NCBI GenBank assembly: GCA_002811645.1
Contig: PDIP01000072.1
Coordinates: 22,945-86,944, forward strand
From: Corallochytrium limacisporum
Taxonomy: Eukaryota; Opisthokonta
DNA: 64,000 bases
Direction of reading: 5' to 3'
This document shows, in pieces, positions 1-9,707 of this stretch. The notes under the pieces are model-generated. The model was given only the letters and a program-made list of their open reading frames with translations. It was not told where the DNA came from and made no database searches. Position 1 is the first letter of the stretch, and every line of letters starts with the position of its first letter. Position numbers and translations under genes: made by a program.

Positions 1-186
1 TAGAATTTTGGGCTTTGCTCAACGACAATGCTTTCTGAACATATTTAGGGGTTCCAACAAGGATAACTTCCAAGGCAAAACCTGAGTGTAAATTAAACGA
101 AAAGAACTACGACGTGAATCAACACTAGTCCTTTAGTGCAGTGGTTATCCTTTCGGAGATAACATGCAGAAACTAAGATACTATAG

Positions 187-1638
187 ATGAGCCGTGACAA
201 ACAGACAAAGCAACAGAAAAGGATGTGGATGGCAATGGCACAGCTGCTCTTTTGCATTCCAGGGCTGGTGACTTCAGTATTTGCGGCACGCAGAGAGGAG
301 TGTCTCATCAACGGCGAGCTTCACTATGACGATCGGTGTCGCCAATATTCGGCTCTGCTGGCAGAGCGTAGTGGTACCCATGGCATGGATACCGACAATG
401 TCCATGGAGTGCCAAGCAGTAATTATCAAGGTGGGATATCAATCGGTGAGTCCTTCATGCAACACCTCTACAGTGATCAACAGTATCAAAATCCGCTTCA
501 TCCGTCAATGGCAGATCTGATTGATCTACAGGTGCTCTTACACTTTGCCTTTGTTGGTGTAGTTCTAGGATTGTTCGGCCTTTTTCTCCGCCGGCGAATC
601 GGTAAAATCATTTCTGAACACCAACGGACCAGCAGCTACGGATTCACTGCAATCGCTGTAGTCTGTGTGGGACTTTTGCTATTTGCAACGATTTTGGAGG
701 CCGAGGTAAGCTGTTGGCAACTATACTCTACACGAAGCGCAGTTGGTGCCAAGTATTCAGCTCCTACGTTCTCATCATCGGCTGCAGTGACGGGCTCCAT
801 TTTTGACGTGGCATGGGCGTCTGAACGTGGCATGCCGTATGACATGCTCACAATTCCAGTGCAGTGGAAAACCAAACTAACCTCTTTGCGGACTATGAGA
901 GACCTCGAACGTTTCCACCACGAGTTGCACCGAGAATGGCTTAAGGGACAGGGACAGGGACATGGACAGGCTTTTCACCGCCATGAAAGCACTATATCAG
1001 GCGCCGAAGATGACTTCAAAGCTGATGTGATCGCAATGGAGGATCATTTTATGAACACTTGCGTCGCAAGCCGATTGGACCGACGCATGATGCAGACTGT
1101 GGCAGTGATCAAACGATTCGGAGGAGCCTTTGTGCCTGATATTGCAGGACAACTGCTTGACTTTAGTGGTGTGATATGGAATCAACCATTGACGTGGTTT
1201 AAGCCTGTGTTCAATGTCATAAATACTCCATGGCGGGCTCTGGTCCATCTGTTGCTGTTGGCTCTGGTTCTGTATATAGTGGCGGGGTTCTACATTGTCA
1301 ATTATTTCAAGTACCGTTTATTGGGATCTCAACAGGCATCGGAGCCGATGCACCAGCCACAGCCAATCATGCAATCGCCACAGCAGCAGCAGCAGCAGTG
1401 TCTGCCATCTACTGGTCCGATTATAGAAGAGATCGAGGAGTCACCCACGGAGGTAGCCGAAGCAAGTCAAAAGCCGCGGTACATTGAGACAGCAGACAGT
1501 GCTGGCAGTATTGACCTCAAAGGCATGTCTGAGAAAGAGATACTTCACCTGGCCTCCATCCTAAGCGAGCATCTCTCTAAGGAAGTGCAATCCACAGAGA
1601 CGGCCTGGAAGACGGACCGCATGGCCTCGGGATCGTAA
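187..1638 (+). CDS. Multi-pass membrane protein, possibly CLCC1-like
   Basis: A 483-residue protein whose ATG directly follows an in-frame TAG, which fixes the longest possible start. Hydrophobic segments lie at about residues 17-34 (signal peptide or anchor), 115-134, 151-171 and 351-374. A glutamine tract (CAG codons, 1381-1398) lies in a polar C-terminal tail. The order of signal peptide, two close membrane helices, a luminal loop with a conserved-looking Cys, then a third helix preceded by an F..V/I..PL...F pattern resembles CLCC1 (Mid-1-related chloride channel family, ER/nuclear envelope). I see the topology directly. The family link is a remembered pattern match without alignment. The gene is convergent with the next one, with stop codons only 83 bp apart. 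It could equally be an unrelated ER membrane protein. Confidence 0.5.
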   Translation: MSRDKQTKQQKRMWMAMAQLLFCIPGLVTSVFAARREECLINGELHYDDRCRQYSALLAERSGTHGMDTDNVHGVPSSNYQGGISIGESFMQHLYSDQQYQNPLHPSMADLIDLQVLLHFAFVGVVLGLFGLFLRRRIGKIISEHQRTSSYGFTAIAVVCVGLLLFATILEAEVSCWQLYSTRSAVGAKYSAPTFSSSAAVTGSIFDVAWASERGMPYDMLTIPVQWKTKLTSLRTMRDLERFHHELHREWLKGQGQGHGQAFHRHESTISGAEDDFKADVIAMEDHFMNTCVASRLDRRMMQTVAVIKRFGGAFVPDIAGQLLDFSGVIWNQPLTWFKPVFNVINTPWRALVHLLLLALVLYIVAGFYIVNYFKYRLLGSQQASEPMHQPQPIMQSPQQQQQQCLPSTGPIIEEIEESPTEVAEASQKPRYIETADSAGSIDLKGMSEKEILHLASILSEHLSKEVQSTETAWKTDRMASGS

Positions 1639-1721
1639 ATGGTTGCTGCAATGCAGACGGGCAGTATAATACAAATATAATTCGGAGAATGCTGATGTGA
1701 AACCAGAGCATTTTGAAGTCA

Positions 1722-3911
1722 TCAATGTGTAACCAATTTCTTCGGATCCAATTTCACCGGGACTGGATCCCACCGAAGGGACAGGGTCGCAATCGGGCGG
1801 TGAGGCTGCCGAAAGTTGTCTGCGGTATCGATTTCAGTGTCGTCTTCTTCATTGCGGGTGCGAGAGACTTCGTATGAGACAAAATCTCTGACCTGTGCAT
1901 GCGCGTTTGCTCCACCAAGCACGTTCTTCAGGGCCAGATCGAGTTTGCCAATATAATCGTCCGCAGTGTAATCATCCTGGTCGTAGAAGTTTAGCCGAAG
2001 GGTTGTCCTTTCGACGTCATCTACCATCATTTCAAATGTTTCCTCAAAGCGGGGCTCCAGAGTGCTCCGGATGCACCTTGTGGCATGAACTAAGACGTTT
2101 CCCGGTCTTCGGATGCAGTGGATGTAGCAGTCTGTGAGACCGTTCAGGTCCATGGGCGGTAGATTGTCGACGTAATGTAAGGTCACCCGTAGCAAGCCTG
2201 TGCGGCCAGTGCAGAAACTACGCTTGGGAACTTTGGGCTGTGATGAAGCCGGTGATTCGACTTGAGTCTCTGTCTTCTTTGCGGACACAGGCTTAGTCTC
2301 ACTATCATGATCATCACAGACGTGGTCATGAGCTGTCTCAGATGTTGGATGAGCCTTTTCGAACTTTTCGTGTTCTTCTTCTTGCATGCGCCGTAAGTAG
2401 TCGACGGACACATAAGCCACGTTCAATACAACTGCGTCCGGAACTTTATCCTGCTCATTGGAACTGCGACCCAGGGGCAAGGCCCGGAGAAATTCATCCT
2501 CAAACTGTTCCGGCTCCTTGAATTGATACGTGTCATCCTCCTCCTCCGTCTGCTGACGCTCGTCTCGGTGGCTATCCAAAATCTCTCGAAGAGGGATCTG
2601 CAGACCGGAAGCATAGCCGTTATTACCCCGAATAGTAAGACGCAGAGATTCATTCAGGTTCTGTTTCGTCACCCGCATGAGGAAAGTCATATCTGTTCTG
2701 ATGCGGTACTTGTCTTTGTAGTCACCCGTGCCAGTGTCAATGATCTTGGATCCCTTCATGCTGTGCTTCAGCACTAGATCCTCTCGCATACGCTTCGATT
2801 GATCTCGGTTAGCCATCCGATCGTCCTCCACACGGGCATCTGCACTTCCCACGCCCTTCTCCTGCGCGTTTCGTGTCTCCGCCATACCGGTGGCACCCAT
2901 GCCGACCATGACGTGAATGTCCTTAGAGTTCAATCGAACTACATTCGTATCGAGACGCACCTCCTTCACAGACAAAACCAAGACACCTGTAGAGTCTCTA
3001 CCCAATCTTTGAGCCTCATCATCTATAAGACGGAGCATCACAGCCTCCGGGTCCACGCAATTCGAAACCACTGCCCCCATTACTGCGTTGCGGATCCAGC
3101 CCGCCAGCAATGGTGCGTCCATCAGATTCATCATCTGTGTCACCGGACGCAGACTAAAATCAATCTCCGGAGGCTCCGTGAAACTAATGCTCACTGTCTC
3201 CACATGCGGGAATGTTTCCACCAATCTGGCCACGACTTTGCACTTACCCCGGAAGAAGAAGTCGCTGACCGTAAACTTGATGCTAACGTATGGAATCCAA
3301 GACTTCATGACCAGCACAATGTCCATGTCAGGACTCCACAATTCTAAAGTTAGTTTCAAGGGAATTGTGTTGCGAGAAAACAGACTTCCACGGTTGTCGA
3401 TGTTCATAAACCGCACATGTCGAATCTGTGGGCTCTGATCGTTGAGCGCAAAGGAGGAGAAAAAGAACTGCTTGATCATTCCTGGCTTGGTCTTCTCCAA
3501 TTCCTGCTCTAGGGTTTGCTTCAATTGATTACTCAGACCTTCCTCGTAGAACCACCAGTATCGGTTGACTATTTCGTTAAGCCATTCTGCTGTCTCCTGG
3601 TCCCCAGTAACAATCTTTCTCCGCGCATTCTGCCGCTCAACTGCGTACACAAGACGTTTCATCATGGATTTCTGTGATCTTGTGAAGAAAAGGTACAGTC
3701 CTGTAAAAAATATCAGGATCCATGCAATTGACACGTCATGGGTACCAAGGTAGTACGCCACGAACAACCCGAGGCAAGTAATCCATGGCCAGATTGCAAG
3801 CGTTCTGACGGCCCAAGTACTGTCCCATAGTTCGGGGCCCTGGGGCGCACTGTGCGTCGGCTGCGCAGGTGACCCATCATGCTGCTGGCCGTGATCGGCC
3901 GCCATTTTCAT
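1722..3911 (-). CDS. Extended-synaptotagmin/tricalbin-like SMP and C2 protein
   Basis: A 729-residue protein from the first in-frame ATG; the open frame extends 30 bases further to a GTG. Near the N terminus two adjacent hydrophobic stretches (about residues 36-77) form an ER hairpin anchor. An SMP domain follows (about 105-295, starting with ETAEWLNEIVNRYW). The middle region is divergent and acidic and may hide a first C2 domain. A clear C-terminal C2 domain follows (about 572-685, with LRVTLHYVDNLPPMDLNG and Asp residues in the YDQDD loop). The domain order is that of E-Syt/tricalbin proteins, which tether the ER to the plasma membrane and carry lipids between them. Only one C2 is obvious, fewer than in most family members. 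The Asp-rich loop suggests calcium binding, which is inference. Confidence 0.85.
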   Translation of the reverse strand: MKMAADHGQQHDGSPAQPTHSAPQGPELWDSTWAVRTLAIWPWITCLGLFVAYYLGTHDVSIAWILIFFTGLYLFFTRSQKSMMKRLVYAVERQNARRKIVTGDQETAEWLNEIVNRYWWFYEEGLSNQLKQTLEQELEKTKPGMIKQFFFSSFALNDQSPQIRHVRFMNIDNRGSLFSRNTIPLKLTLELWSPDMDIVLVMKSWIPYVSIKFTVSDFFFRGKCKVVARLVETFPHVETVSISFTEPPEIDFSLRPVTQMMNLMDAPLLAGWIRNAVMGAVVSNCVDPEAVMLRLIDDEAQRLGRDSTGVLVLSVKEVRLDTNVVRLNSKDIHVMVGMGATGMAETRNAQEKGVGSADARVEDDRMANRDQSKRMREDLVLKHSMKGSKIIDTGTGDYKDKYRIRTDMTFLMRVTKQNLNESLRLTIRGNNGYASGLQIPLREILDSHRDERQQTEEEDDTYQFKEPEQFEDEFLRALPLGRSSNEQDKVPDAVVLNVAYVSVDYLRRMQEEEHEKFEKAHPTSETAHDHVCDDHDSETKPVSAKKTETQVESPASSQPKVPKRSFCTGRTGLLRVTLHYVDNLPPMDLNGLTDCYIHCIRRPGNVLVHATRCIRSTLEPRFEETFEMMVDDVERTTLRLNFYDQDDYTADDYIGKLDLALKNVLGGANAHAQVRDFVSYEVSRTRNEEDDTEIDTADNFRQPHRPIATLSLRWDPVPVKLDPKKLVTH

Positions 3912-4524
3912 TCGCCAATCAGCAAGTACCTCACACTTCACTTACGAAATTAAGTTTGCGCTTAGCTCTCCACAAGTACGATTCCACCTCTGCCCTGCAT
4001 AAATCCGGTATTTTTTCTTGAGGAAGTGCGGACTATTTAAGTGAACCACATTGCCAATGCCAAACTTCTGAAATATCCTTACCACAGAGTACAGAACCAG
4101 GGTGCCTTAAGCGCTGTTGCACACCACAAGAACTGAGGAAGAGATCCGCTGCAGGCGCGACGGTTTGCAGCCCCTTCCAACCCCCGTCCCTTGGTGCGGG
4201 AAACCCGCCGCTGCGGGTGCGCCAACGGGGCAGCAAGAGGGTTTGCTGAGGTCGGCCACGCCGGAAGTAGAAAATAGGCCCCGGACGGGGTTTGGTAGGG
4301 CCAAGTGCTGGTACAGACGGGTTTCATGTGGCGACGTGCGCTTGCCAACGTTCTTGTTGCCTTCGTATACCGCGTATTTCAATGGGAACAAACTGCGCAA
4401 TTTCATTTAGCTGGAGAATCCATAAGTTCACTAATCGCTGGCTTAACAGTCCCTTTGGAACAATACTTGAAGGGTGGATGTGGAGCTCTGATGGATATTG
4501 ATTTTGCCCTGCACCCTGACCAGA
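3912..4524. other. Divergent intergenic region, no gene
   Basis: Spacer between two genes transcribed away from each other, so it should hold both promoters. The part around 4140-4310 is GC-rich and rich in CCGC/GCGGG words, and it ends in the element AAAATAGGCCCC (4271-4282) about 240 bp before the METTL18 ATG. Several overlapping frames are open here in different phases, none with recognisable protein content; I read them as chance. Confidence 0.6.
4271..4282 (+). promoter_or_regulatory. Recurrent element AAAATAGGCCCC upstream of METTL18
   Basis: Plus-strand copy 243 bp before the METTL18 ATG, preceded by a GC-rich block. Confidence 0.3.
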
Positions 4525-5478
4525 ATGCCCGAGGAAGAATTTACCTTTAGCTTCGGGGATGACAGCGAAGATACAACGGTACCTGAATGCGGCTTTGAGC
4601 CAAAATTTAAGAAGCAGAAGACAGAACCTCCCAAACCGGTAACTGCATTGTCATTCAAGGACATAAAGAAGATCACGGAACAGGACATTCCAGTAGAAGA
4701 GATCCGCGTGTGCGAGACCGGTTGCCATGTACCATTTGTGAAGCCCAGTGCAACTTCACGGCTTGCAAATCAAGCCTTCGGTAAGCATGACGTGGTAGCT
4801 GGTGTCTACGAAGGTGGCTTCAAGCTCTGGGAAAGTAGCGTAGATCTTGGAAAATATCTCTGTCATAACAGCGACTCGGCCATACGAACAGCCCAACGAG
4901 TTCTGGAAGTCGGCTGTGGCATGGCGCTGCCGTCAGTCACTGTCCGAAGCCTACAGACTAGGGCAAAGAGTGCACAGCCAGCAACGTATTGGTTACAAGA
5001 CTACAACGAAGAGGTCATTCGTCAGGTTACACACGCCTGCCTCACTGTCAATGGCTGGTATGATGCCACGCACGGGAAGCAGATAAATGGAGAGAGCCCA
5101 GAACCAGCAATGGCGAACGGAGGTTTCCTTTGGGGGTCTTGGGAAGCTATGGTCGAGGACATGAAGAACAGTAAGGGCGACTGGTGCACTGATAAGTTTG
5201 ATCTTATTCTCGGTGCAGAGGTGATCTATCGACAGGAGAATGTACCGGCTCTGTGCGCACTGATCGACGAGACCTTGGCAGCTGATGGGCTTTGCCTACT
5301 GGCTAATAAAAAGTACTACTTCGGCGTCGGCGGTGGTACTTTAGGATTTCAGGAGCACATTCAAGCACACTGTCCAGCGTTAGAGATTGAGGACATATTT
5401 GAAGTGCCAGACGAAAAGACTGCGGTACCGCGAGACATTATCGTCATCAAACGGTGCAAACAAGTACGCAAGGGATAA
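4525..5478 (+). CDS. METTL18: METTL18/HPM1-like protein-histidine N-methyltransferase
   Basis: A 317-residue Rossmann-fold (methyltransferase family 16) protein. The ATG at 4525 gives an N terminus beginning MPEEEFTFSF, as short as in METTL18/Hpm1; upstream in-frame codons offer only TTG. The family signature VYEGGFKLWE precedes the SAM-binding glycine loop LEVGCGMALP (about residue 133). A motif LILGAEVIYR follows later. Hpm1 and METTL18 methylate a histidine of ribosomal protein uL3. Substrate identity here is inferred from the family. An AATAAA lies at 5537-5542, inside the 85-bp spacer shared with the convergent gene, as expected for a compact 3' end. Confidence 0.85.
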   Translation: MPEEEFTFSFGDDSEDTTVPECGFEPKFKKQKTEPPKPVTALSFKDIKKITEQDIPVEEIRVCETGCHVPFVKPSATSRLANQAFGKHDVVAGVYEGGFKLWESSVDLGKYLCHNSDSAIRTAQRVLEVGCGMALPSVTVRSLQTRAKSAQPATYWLQDYNEEVIRQVTHACLTVNGWYDATHGKQINGESPEPAMANGGFLWGSWEAMVEDMKNSKGDWCTDKFDLILGAEVIYRQENVPALCALIDETLAADGLCLLANKKYYFGVGGGTLGFQEHIQAHCPALEIEDIFEVPDEKTAVPRDIIVIKRCKQVRKG

Positions 5479-5536
5479 ACCATTCGTATCCACTAGATTT
5501 TTCTACTTTGAACTACTATCGTACTAGTTTACCAAA

Positions 5537-5542
5537 AATAAA
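5537..5542 (+). terminator. Putative poly(A) signal AATAAA of METTL18
   Basis: Canonical AATAAA 59 bp after the stop codon, inside the short spacer between two convergent genes. Confidence 0.45.
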
Positions 5543-5563
5543 GAACCAGCCAGTATTATTACA

Positions 5564-6727
5564 TTAGACCTTGAAATTAAGTCTGCGCAGGAATGGGTCA
5601 ATGTTGTGGCCTCCCATGTTCAAGCTGTCATAAATGGCCTCTCTAATGCCCTTTGGGCCGGCCTCATTAAGCAATTCCGTGGGGATTCCAACCTCCGCAA
5701 TGACCAACGAGTGTTTCGTGGTCAACTTCTGTGTGGCATCCTCAAGGGACGGCAATGCTCCGCCTTCCGAGTTCAAAATTGGGTGCCATCCCGTAAGGGC
5801 CTGTAGTGCGCCAACCTCTTCGACAATTTCTGCAACAAACTTCTTTCCGTCCGTCGTAGGGGTATAGTATATGTCTCCAAGATCAAGCACGAACAACGAT
5901 AGGGGGCACTGTCTCAGTACCCTCTCCATACGTACGCGTAACCTATCCCACTCCATCCATTCCTCTAGCCATTGAATCTGGATGGAGCACGATTTTGCAT
6001 CCTGTTTGACTGTCACAGAGTCCAGGAGCTCTTCCACAGGATCTATTCTAAGCCACCGATGAATGACTGGTACCATGGTGGTGATGGGTCCGTCTCGCAA
6101 GTCAGGGTCTCCGTGACTCAGGCGACGCAAAACTCCCTGTAGCTCGTTGATGCGAACCGACTCAAAAGTATCAGGATTCTCTGGGTCGTGAGGCAGGCTG
6201 TCGAGTCCAGTAACTAAGTCATCAACCCAAGAGTCGCTCAATATGCTCAACGGAGAAGCGCTGGAATCAAAACCCGGCATACGGTCATGAATCAGATCTT
6301 CTGCTAACGACTGAAATGTGTTTATAAGCATCTGTGCCCGTGGGCCACCTGGCCCCCCGACCAGCAAAGCAATGGACATTCCTGTTGCGTAGAGCAAGCA
6401 TGATCCGATAATAATAGCAGTCCATGGCATGAGGATAGTAGCTTCTTCAACACGCTTTTGTTCATCGTAGACCTCCAATTGCCAATCGATGTCATCTTCT
6501 TCCTCGGGAATGGGTTCTGTTGCTGTCTGGCCATTCTCCTGTGGGGGCTGTTGTGAGCGTTTGAAAGGACTGAGGGAGTTCATAATGTAATGCACTGTGT
6601 TCATCGGGGACTGGAAGCTTACTCGTCGTGGATCTAATTCAGCTATCCGAACTGGAGACTGCTCGGGAGATGAATCCACATCCGTCAGTACAGCCAGCTT
6701 CTTTGGAGCTGATTTCTTCCGAGCCAT
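5564..6727 (-). CDS. Single-pass membrane protein of unknown function
   Basis: A 387-residue protein; the first ATG is used because only a GTG lies upstream in frame. The N-terminal half (about residues 1-97) is hydrophilic, with basic and Ser/Pro-rich stretches such as ARKKSAPKK and then an acidic patch. One strong transmembrane helix spans about 98-125. A globular C-terminal domain of about 260 residues follows. It contains a hydrophobic strand ending in acids (LSLFVLDLGD) and a second strand SLVIAEVGIP, an alternation seen in degenerate AAA+/Rossmann domains. A basic nucleoplasmic tail, one helix and an ATPase-like luminal domain is the layout of LAP1-type torsin cofactors, but I see no diagnostic residues. 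Function is unknown. Confidence 0.6.
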   Translation of the reverse strand: MARKKSAPKKLAVLTDVDSSPEQSPVRIAELDPRRVSFQSPMNTVHYIMNSLSPFKRSQQPPQENGQTATEPIPEEEDDIDWQLEVYDEQKRVEEATILMPWTAIIIGSCLLYATGMSIALLVGGPGGPRAQMLINTFQSLAEDLIHDRMPGFDSSASPLSILSDSWVDDLVTGLDSLPHDPENPDTFESVRINELQGVLRRLSHGDPDLRDGPITTMVPVIHRWLRIDPVEELLDSVTVKQDAKSCSIQIQWLEEWMEWDRLRVRMERVLRQCPLSLFVLDLGDIYYTPTTDGKKFVAEIVEEVGALQALTGWHPILNSEGGALPSLEDATQKLTTKHSLVIAEVGIPTELLNEAGPKGIREAIYDSLNMGGHNIDPFLRRLNFKV

Positions 6728-8345
6728 TCTTCTCTTTTGGTTTTCTCGACAAACCCTCACATTTCTTTAATTCTAGGCTCTTAATATGACCATGGGTCGA
6801 CAGTCGTAGGACTTGGATGATAGATCTTTGGCCCGCAGGACTTGTGAAACAGCTTCGAATCCACAAGCATTGCACCACAACGGCCGTCAGCCTCGGTGCA
6901 TTGTAGGCAGTGCGTAGGAATGTCGAATCCTCTGGCCACAAGTACTACGCACTCCTAAGTCCACCCCAGGATATGGTAACGTGCTATGAGGCAAGGATGA
7001 AAAGTCCGGGATGCGGTAATACGCCCGTAGCCAAAGGATGCGATTCGCATAGTGTTCGGCAGCATGAGCGGGAGGCGCGAAAAGAAAGAACAAACTTGGG
7101 GAGTCCAATATAGCCACATTTTACGCATAACTTAGATGTCATCGTTAGCGGGGGGTACTTCAAAACTACTATTTCGGCCCAGTCCGTATAATTTTAGGCC
7201 ACTGGCTTAACAACCGTGGCGCGCGCTCCCGAAAGGCTCTGGCAGGCCGGTGAAGCCGCTCTGCAAATGAATTAGGAAGGCTGCGGCGCCGGGGGCTAGC
7301 GACTGTATTGAGTTGGTAGATACACACCAGCCGCATGGGCCACCGTCCTTCCTGTCCCTCTCGTCGGTGTTGCGCCCCCTCGTCCCTTCCTCCTAACTGC
7401 CCCATTCCTCCAGTTCACTACCAAGCGATTGGTCATGGGCTCTCAGTCAGTATTCTGGCACTGTCCAGTTTTTTGGCCACCAAAGGCCTCAACCAACTGC
7501 CGCACACCGTTCTCGTCTTTGGGCAGCCCGATTTTCTCGTTCTTGTTATTTTGGCTTTCTTTACCCGTTTTGCTGACTTTTTGCTCACACAGAATACACA
7601 GAAAAAGCACTTTGCTCGGGTTCTGCTTGTGAAGAGTTGGCCGTGTTTTGCTGGTTGGAACATTAGAATAACTGCGTAGAAGAGCCTAGGATATCAAAAA
7701 GGGCGCGTGGAGTGTGCTGCAAAAAGGCTGGAGAATAGGAAGTGCGTCGAACAGGGAGCACTCAGTCTCCGTGCCCACAGCGCTCTCTGAAAGAGTTGAC
7801 CTCTTCTCTCAAAAAACACACACATACGCTCACCCACACACACACACAAAACGGGCGGCACGTACCCACAAACCCCTCATGCAATGCACTTTTGCGACTG
7901 CTTTGCTGGCGCTGAGTGGTTGAAGTAACATATGCACACCGAAGGATAGGGAGCGCTATCAACGCGCCCTGTCCTGCGGTCTGGTTGCAGTTGGCTGCTT
8001 TGTGCTAGTTGTTTGCTTCGCACACACTCTCCGTCGTGCTGACACAAAGTACTGAGAATATCGAATACTCAGTTATTTAACAAGGAACCAGACCTAACGG
8101 CTGCAAGGTGTCACGGACGCTGTGATTTGTAAGATAATCTGAGGTAGGAAGAGCGAGAATAGAGAACATGGGATATTTCTTTGGAGTTGGATCAGAGCAC
8201 GTTGGTAACGACGTGGATTGACATCACTGGAATCCCCTTTTCGCTTTGTAGATTTTTCGGCCATTTAAAGGTATTGTCGGAAGGGTCTCATTTCATTGTA
8301 TTCTAGAACTTACACCGTACTATATTGCAAGCACAAGTGAACACT
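6728..8345. other. Intergenic region with CA repeat, no supported gene
   Basis: About 1.6 kb between two divergent genes. It holds pyrimidine-rich stretches, a (CA)n-type microsatellite at about 7815-7848, and TTTTAGGCC at about 7191-7199, a weak version of the recurrent intergenic element. Open frames here lack homology-like content and mostly lack ATG starts. Confidence 0.5.
7815..7848. repeat. CA-rich microsatellite
   Basis: Interrupted CA dinucleotide tract (CACACACATACGCTCACC, then CACACACA). Confidence 0.7.
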
Positions 8346-9707
8346 ATGGCTTCTCTTATTCGTAACATTGCCCGGGCCAGCCGGGCCTCCTTTGTCGGTC
8401 GCCCTACAGTTACTGGGGCTGCTCGCGTTGGGGCTGTAGTACATGGCAGTAGCCAGGCAGTTTACCATGCTCGTCGCTTCCAGTCCACTGATGCAGCCGA
8501 GCTGCCCGCAAACGCGCGGGACCCTGGTTTGGATATCGACAATGTGGAAATTGTCGAGTCAACTTTGCGCGAGGGTGAGCAGTTTTCTACTGCCTTCTTC
8601 AGTACTGAGGACAAGATCATGATCTCCACCATGCTGGACTCTCTGGGTGTGGACTACATTGAGCTGACTACCCCCATGGCAAGCACGCAAAGTATGAAGG
8701 ATTGTGAAGCGGTGGCCAAGTTGGGATTGAAGGCCAAGATTCTGACGCACACACGGTGCCACATGAGTGATGTGAAGTTGGCCGTGGAGAGCGGTGTGGA
8801 CGGAGTGAACGTGTACATGGCCACCTCGAACGTGTTGCGCCAATACTCTCACGGTAAGGGTATTGATCACATTATCGACGCTGCGCGTGAAGTCATTGAG
8901 TACTGTCAGTCCAACAATGTAGAGATTCGCTTTAGTTGTGAGGACACTTTCCGTAGCAATTTGGAAGAAATCACTCGTATCTACACAGCTGTGGATCAGT
9001 TGGGAGTGGACCGCATTGGTCTTGCTGACACCGTCGGTGTAGCAACTCCCCTGCAGGTATACAATACTGTCAAGTGGGTTCGTGAAAGGGTAGGCTGTGA
9101 CATTGAGTACCACACACACGATGACACTGGATGCTGCATTGCCAACGCTCTGCTGGCCCTGCAAGCCGGTGCAACGCACATTGATACCTGTGTTCTGGGT
9201 ATCGGTGAACGCAATGGTATCACACCATTAGGAGGTTTCCTGGGTCGCTTGTACACCATCGACAAGGAGAAGGTTCGTCGTCGCTTCAACTTGAAGCTTG
9301 TACCGCAACTGGAACGCGTGGTGAGTGAGAAGGTGGGCATAAGTGTGCCCTTCAACAATTGTGTGACCGGAAGCACTGCCTTCACCCACAAGGCCGGTGT
9401 CCACTCTAAGGCTGTCATGCAGAACCCTGGCTCCTACGAAGTCCTGGATCCCGATGATTTTGGTGTGAACCGTAACATTCAGGTTGCACATCGTCTCACT
9501 GGTTGGAACGCTGTGCAAAAGCGTGCTCAGGCCCTTGGTCTGGCCCTAGAGGACAAGCAGGTCAAGGCAGCCACGTTGTACATCAAGAATCTGGCTGATC
9601 GTCAGGCAGTGTCTTCAGACGACCTGGACGCTGTGCTCCGTGCCTATCAAGACATGGAAAGTCTACCTGCTGATGAGGACCTGGACCGTGTTCTCCGTGC
9701 TCGCTAA
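8346..9707 (+). CDS. LYS20: Homocitrate synthase, mitochondrial
   Basis: A 453-residue enzyme of the DRE-TIM metallolyase family. It condenses acetyl-CoA with 2-oxoglutarate to homocitrate, the first step of the alpha-aminoadipate route to lysine. The ATG at 8346 gives a Ser/Arg/Ala-rich N terminus with almost no acids up to about residue 45 (MASLIRNIARASRASF..., RRFQST), a typical mitochondrial presequence. The catalytic motif STLREGEQF places Arg75 and Glu76. Metal ligands HTHDD lie at 256-260, and GIGERNGITPLGG follows. Homocitrate synthase is preferred over isopropylmalate synthase because the protein matches the short Lys20 type throughout and lacks the C-terminal LeuA regulatory domain. 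Codon use is strongly biased, suggesting high expression. Confidence 0.93.
   Translation: MASLIRNIARASRASFVGRPTVTGAARVGAVVHGSSQAVYHARRFQSTDAAELPANARDPGLDIDNVEIVESTLREGEQFSTAFFSTEDKIMISTMLDSLGVDYIELTTPMASTQSMKDCEAVAKLGLKAKILTHTRCHMSDVKLAVESGVDGVNVYMATSNVLRQYSHGKGIDHIIDAAREVIEYCQSNNVEIRFSCEDTFRSNLEEITRIYTAVDQLGVDRIGLADTVGVATPLQVYNTVKWVRERVGCDIEYHTHDDTGCCIANALLALQAGATHIDTCVLGIGERNGITPLGGFLGRLYTIDKEKVRRRFNLKLVPQLERVVSEKVGISVPFNNCVTGSTAFTHKAGVHSKAVMQNPGSYEVLDPDDFGVNRNIQVAHRLTGWNAVQKRAQALGLALEDKQVKAATLYIKNLADRQAVSSDDLDAVLRAYQDMESLPADEDLDRVLRAR

Noticed and set aside
8559-9518. Antisense frames over homocitrate synthase
   Set aside because: Same cause: biased codons in a highly expressed gene. No protein family recognised.
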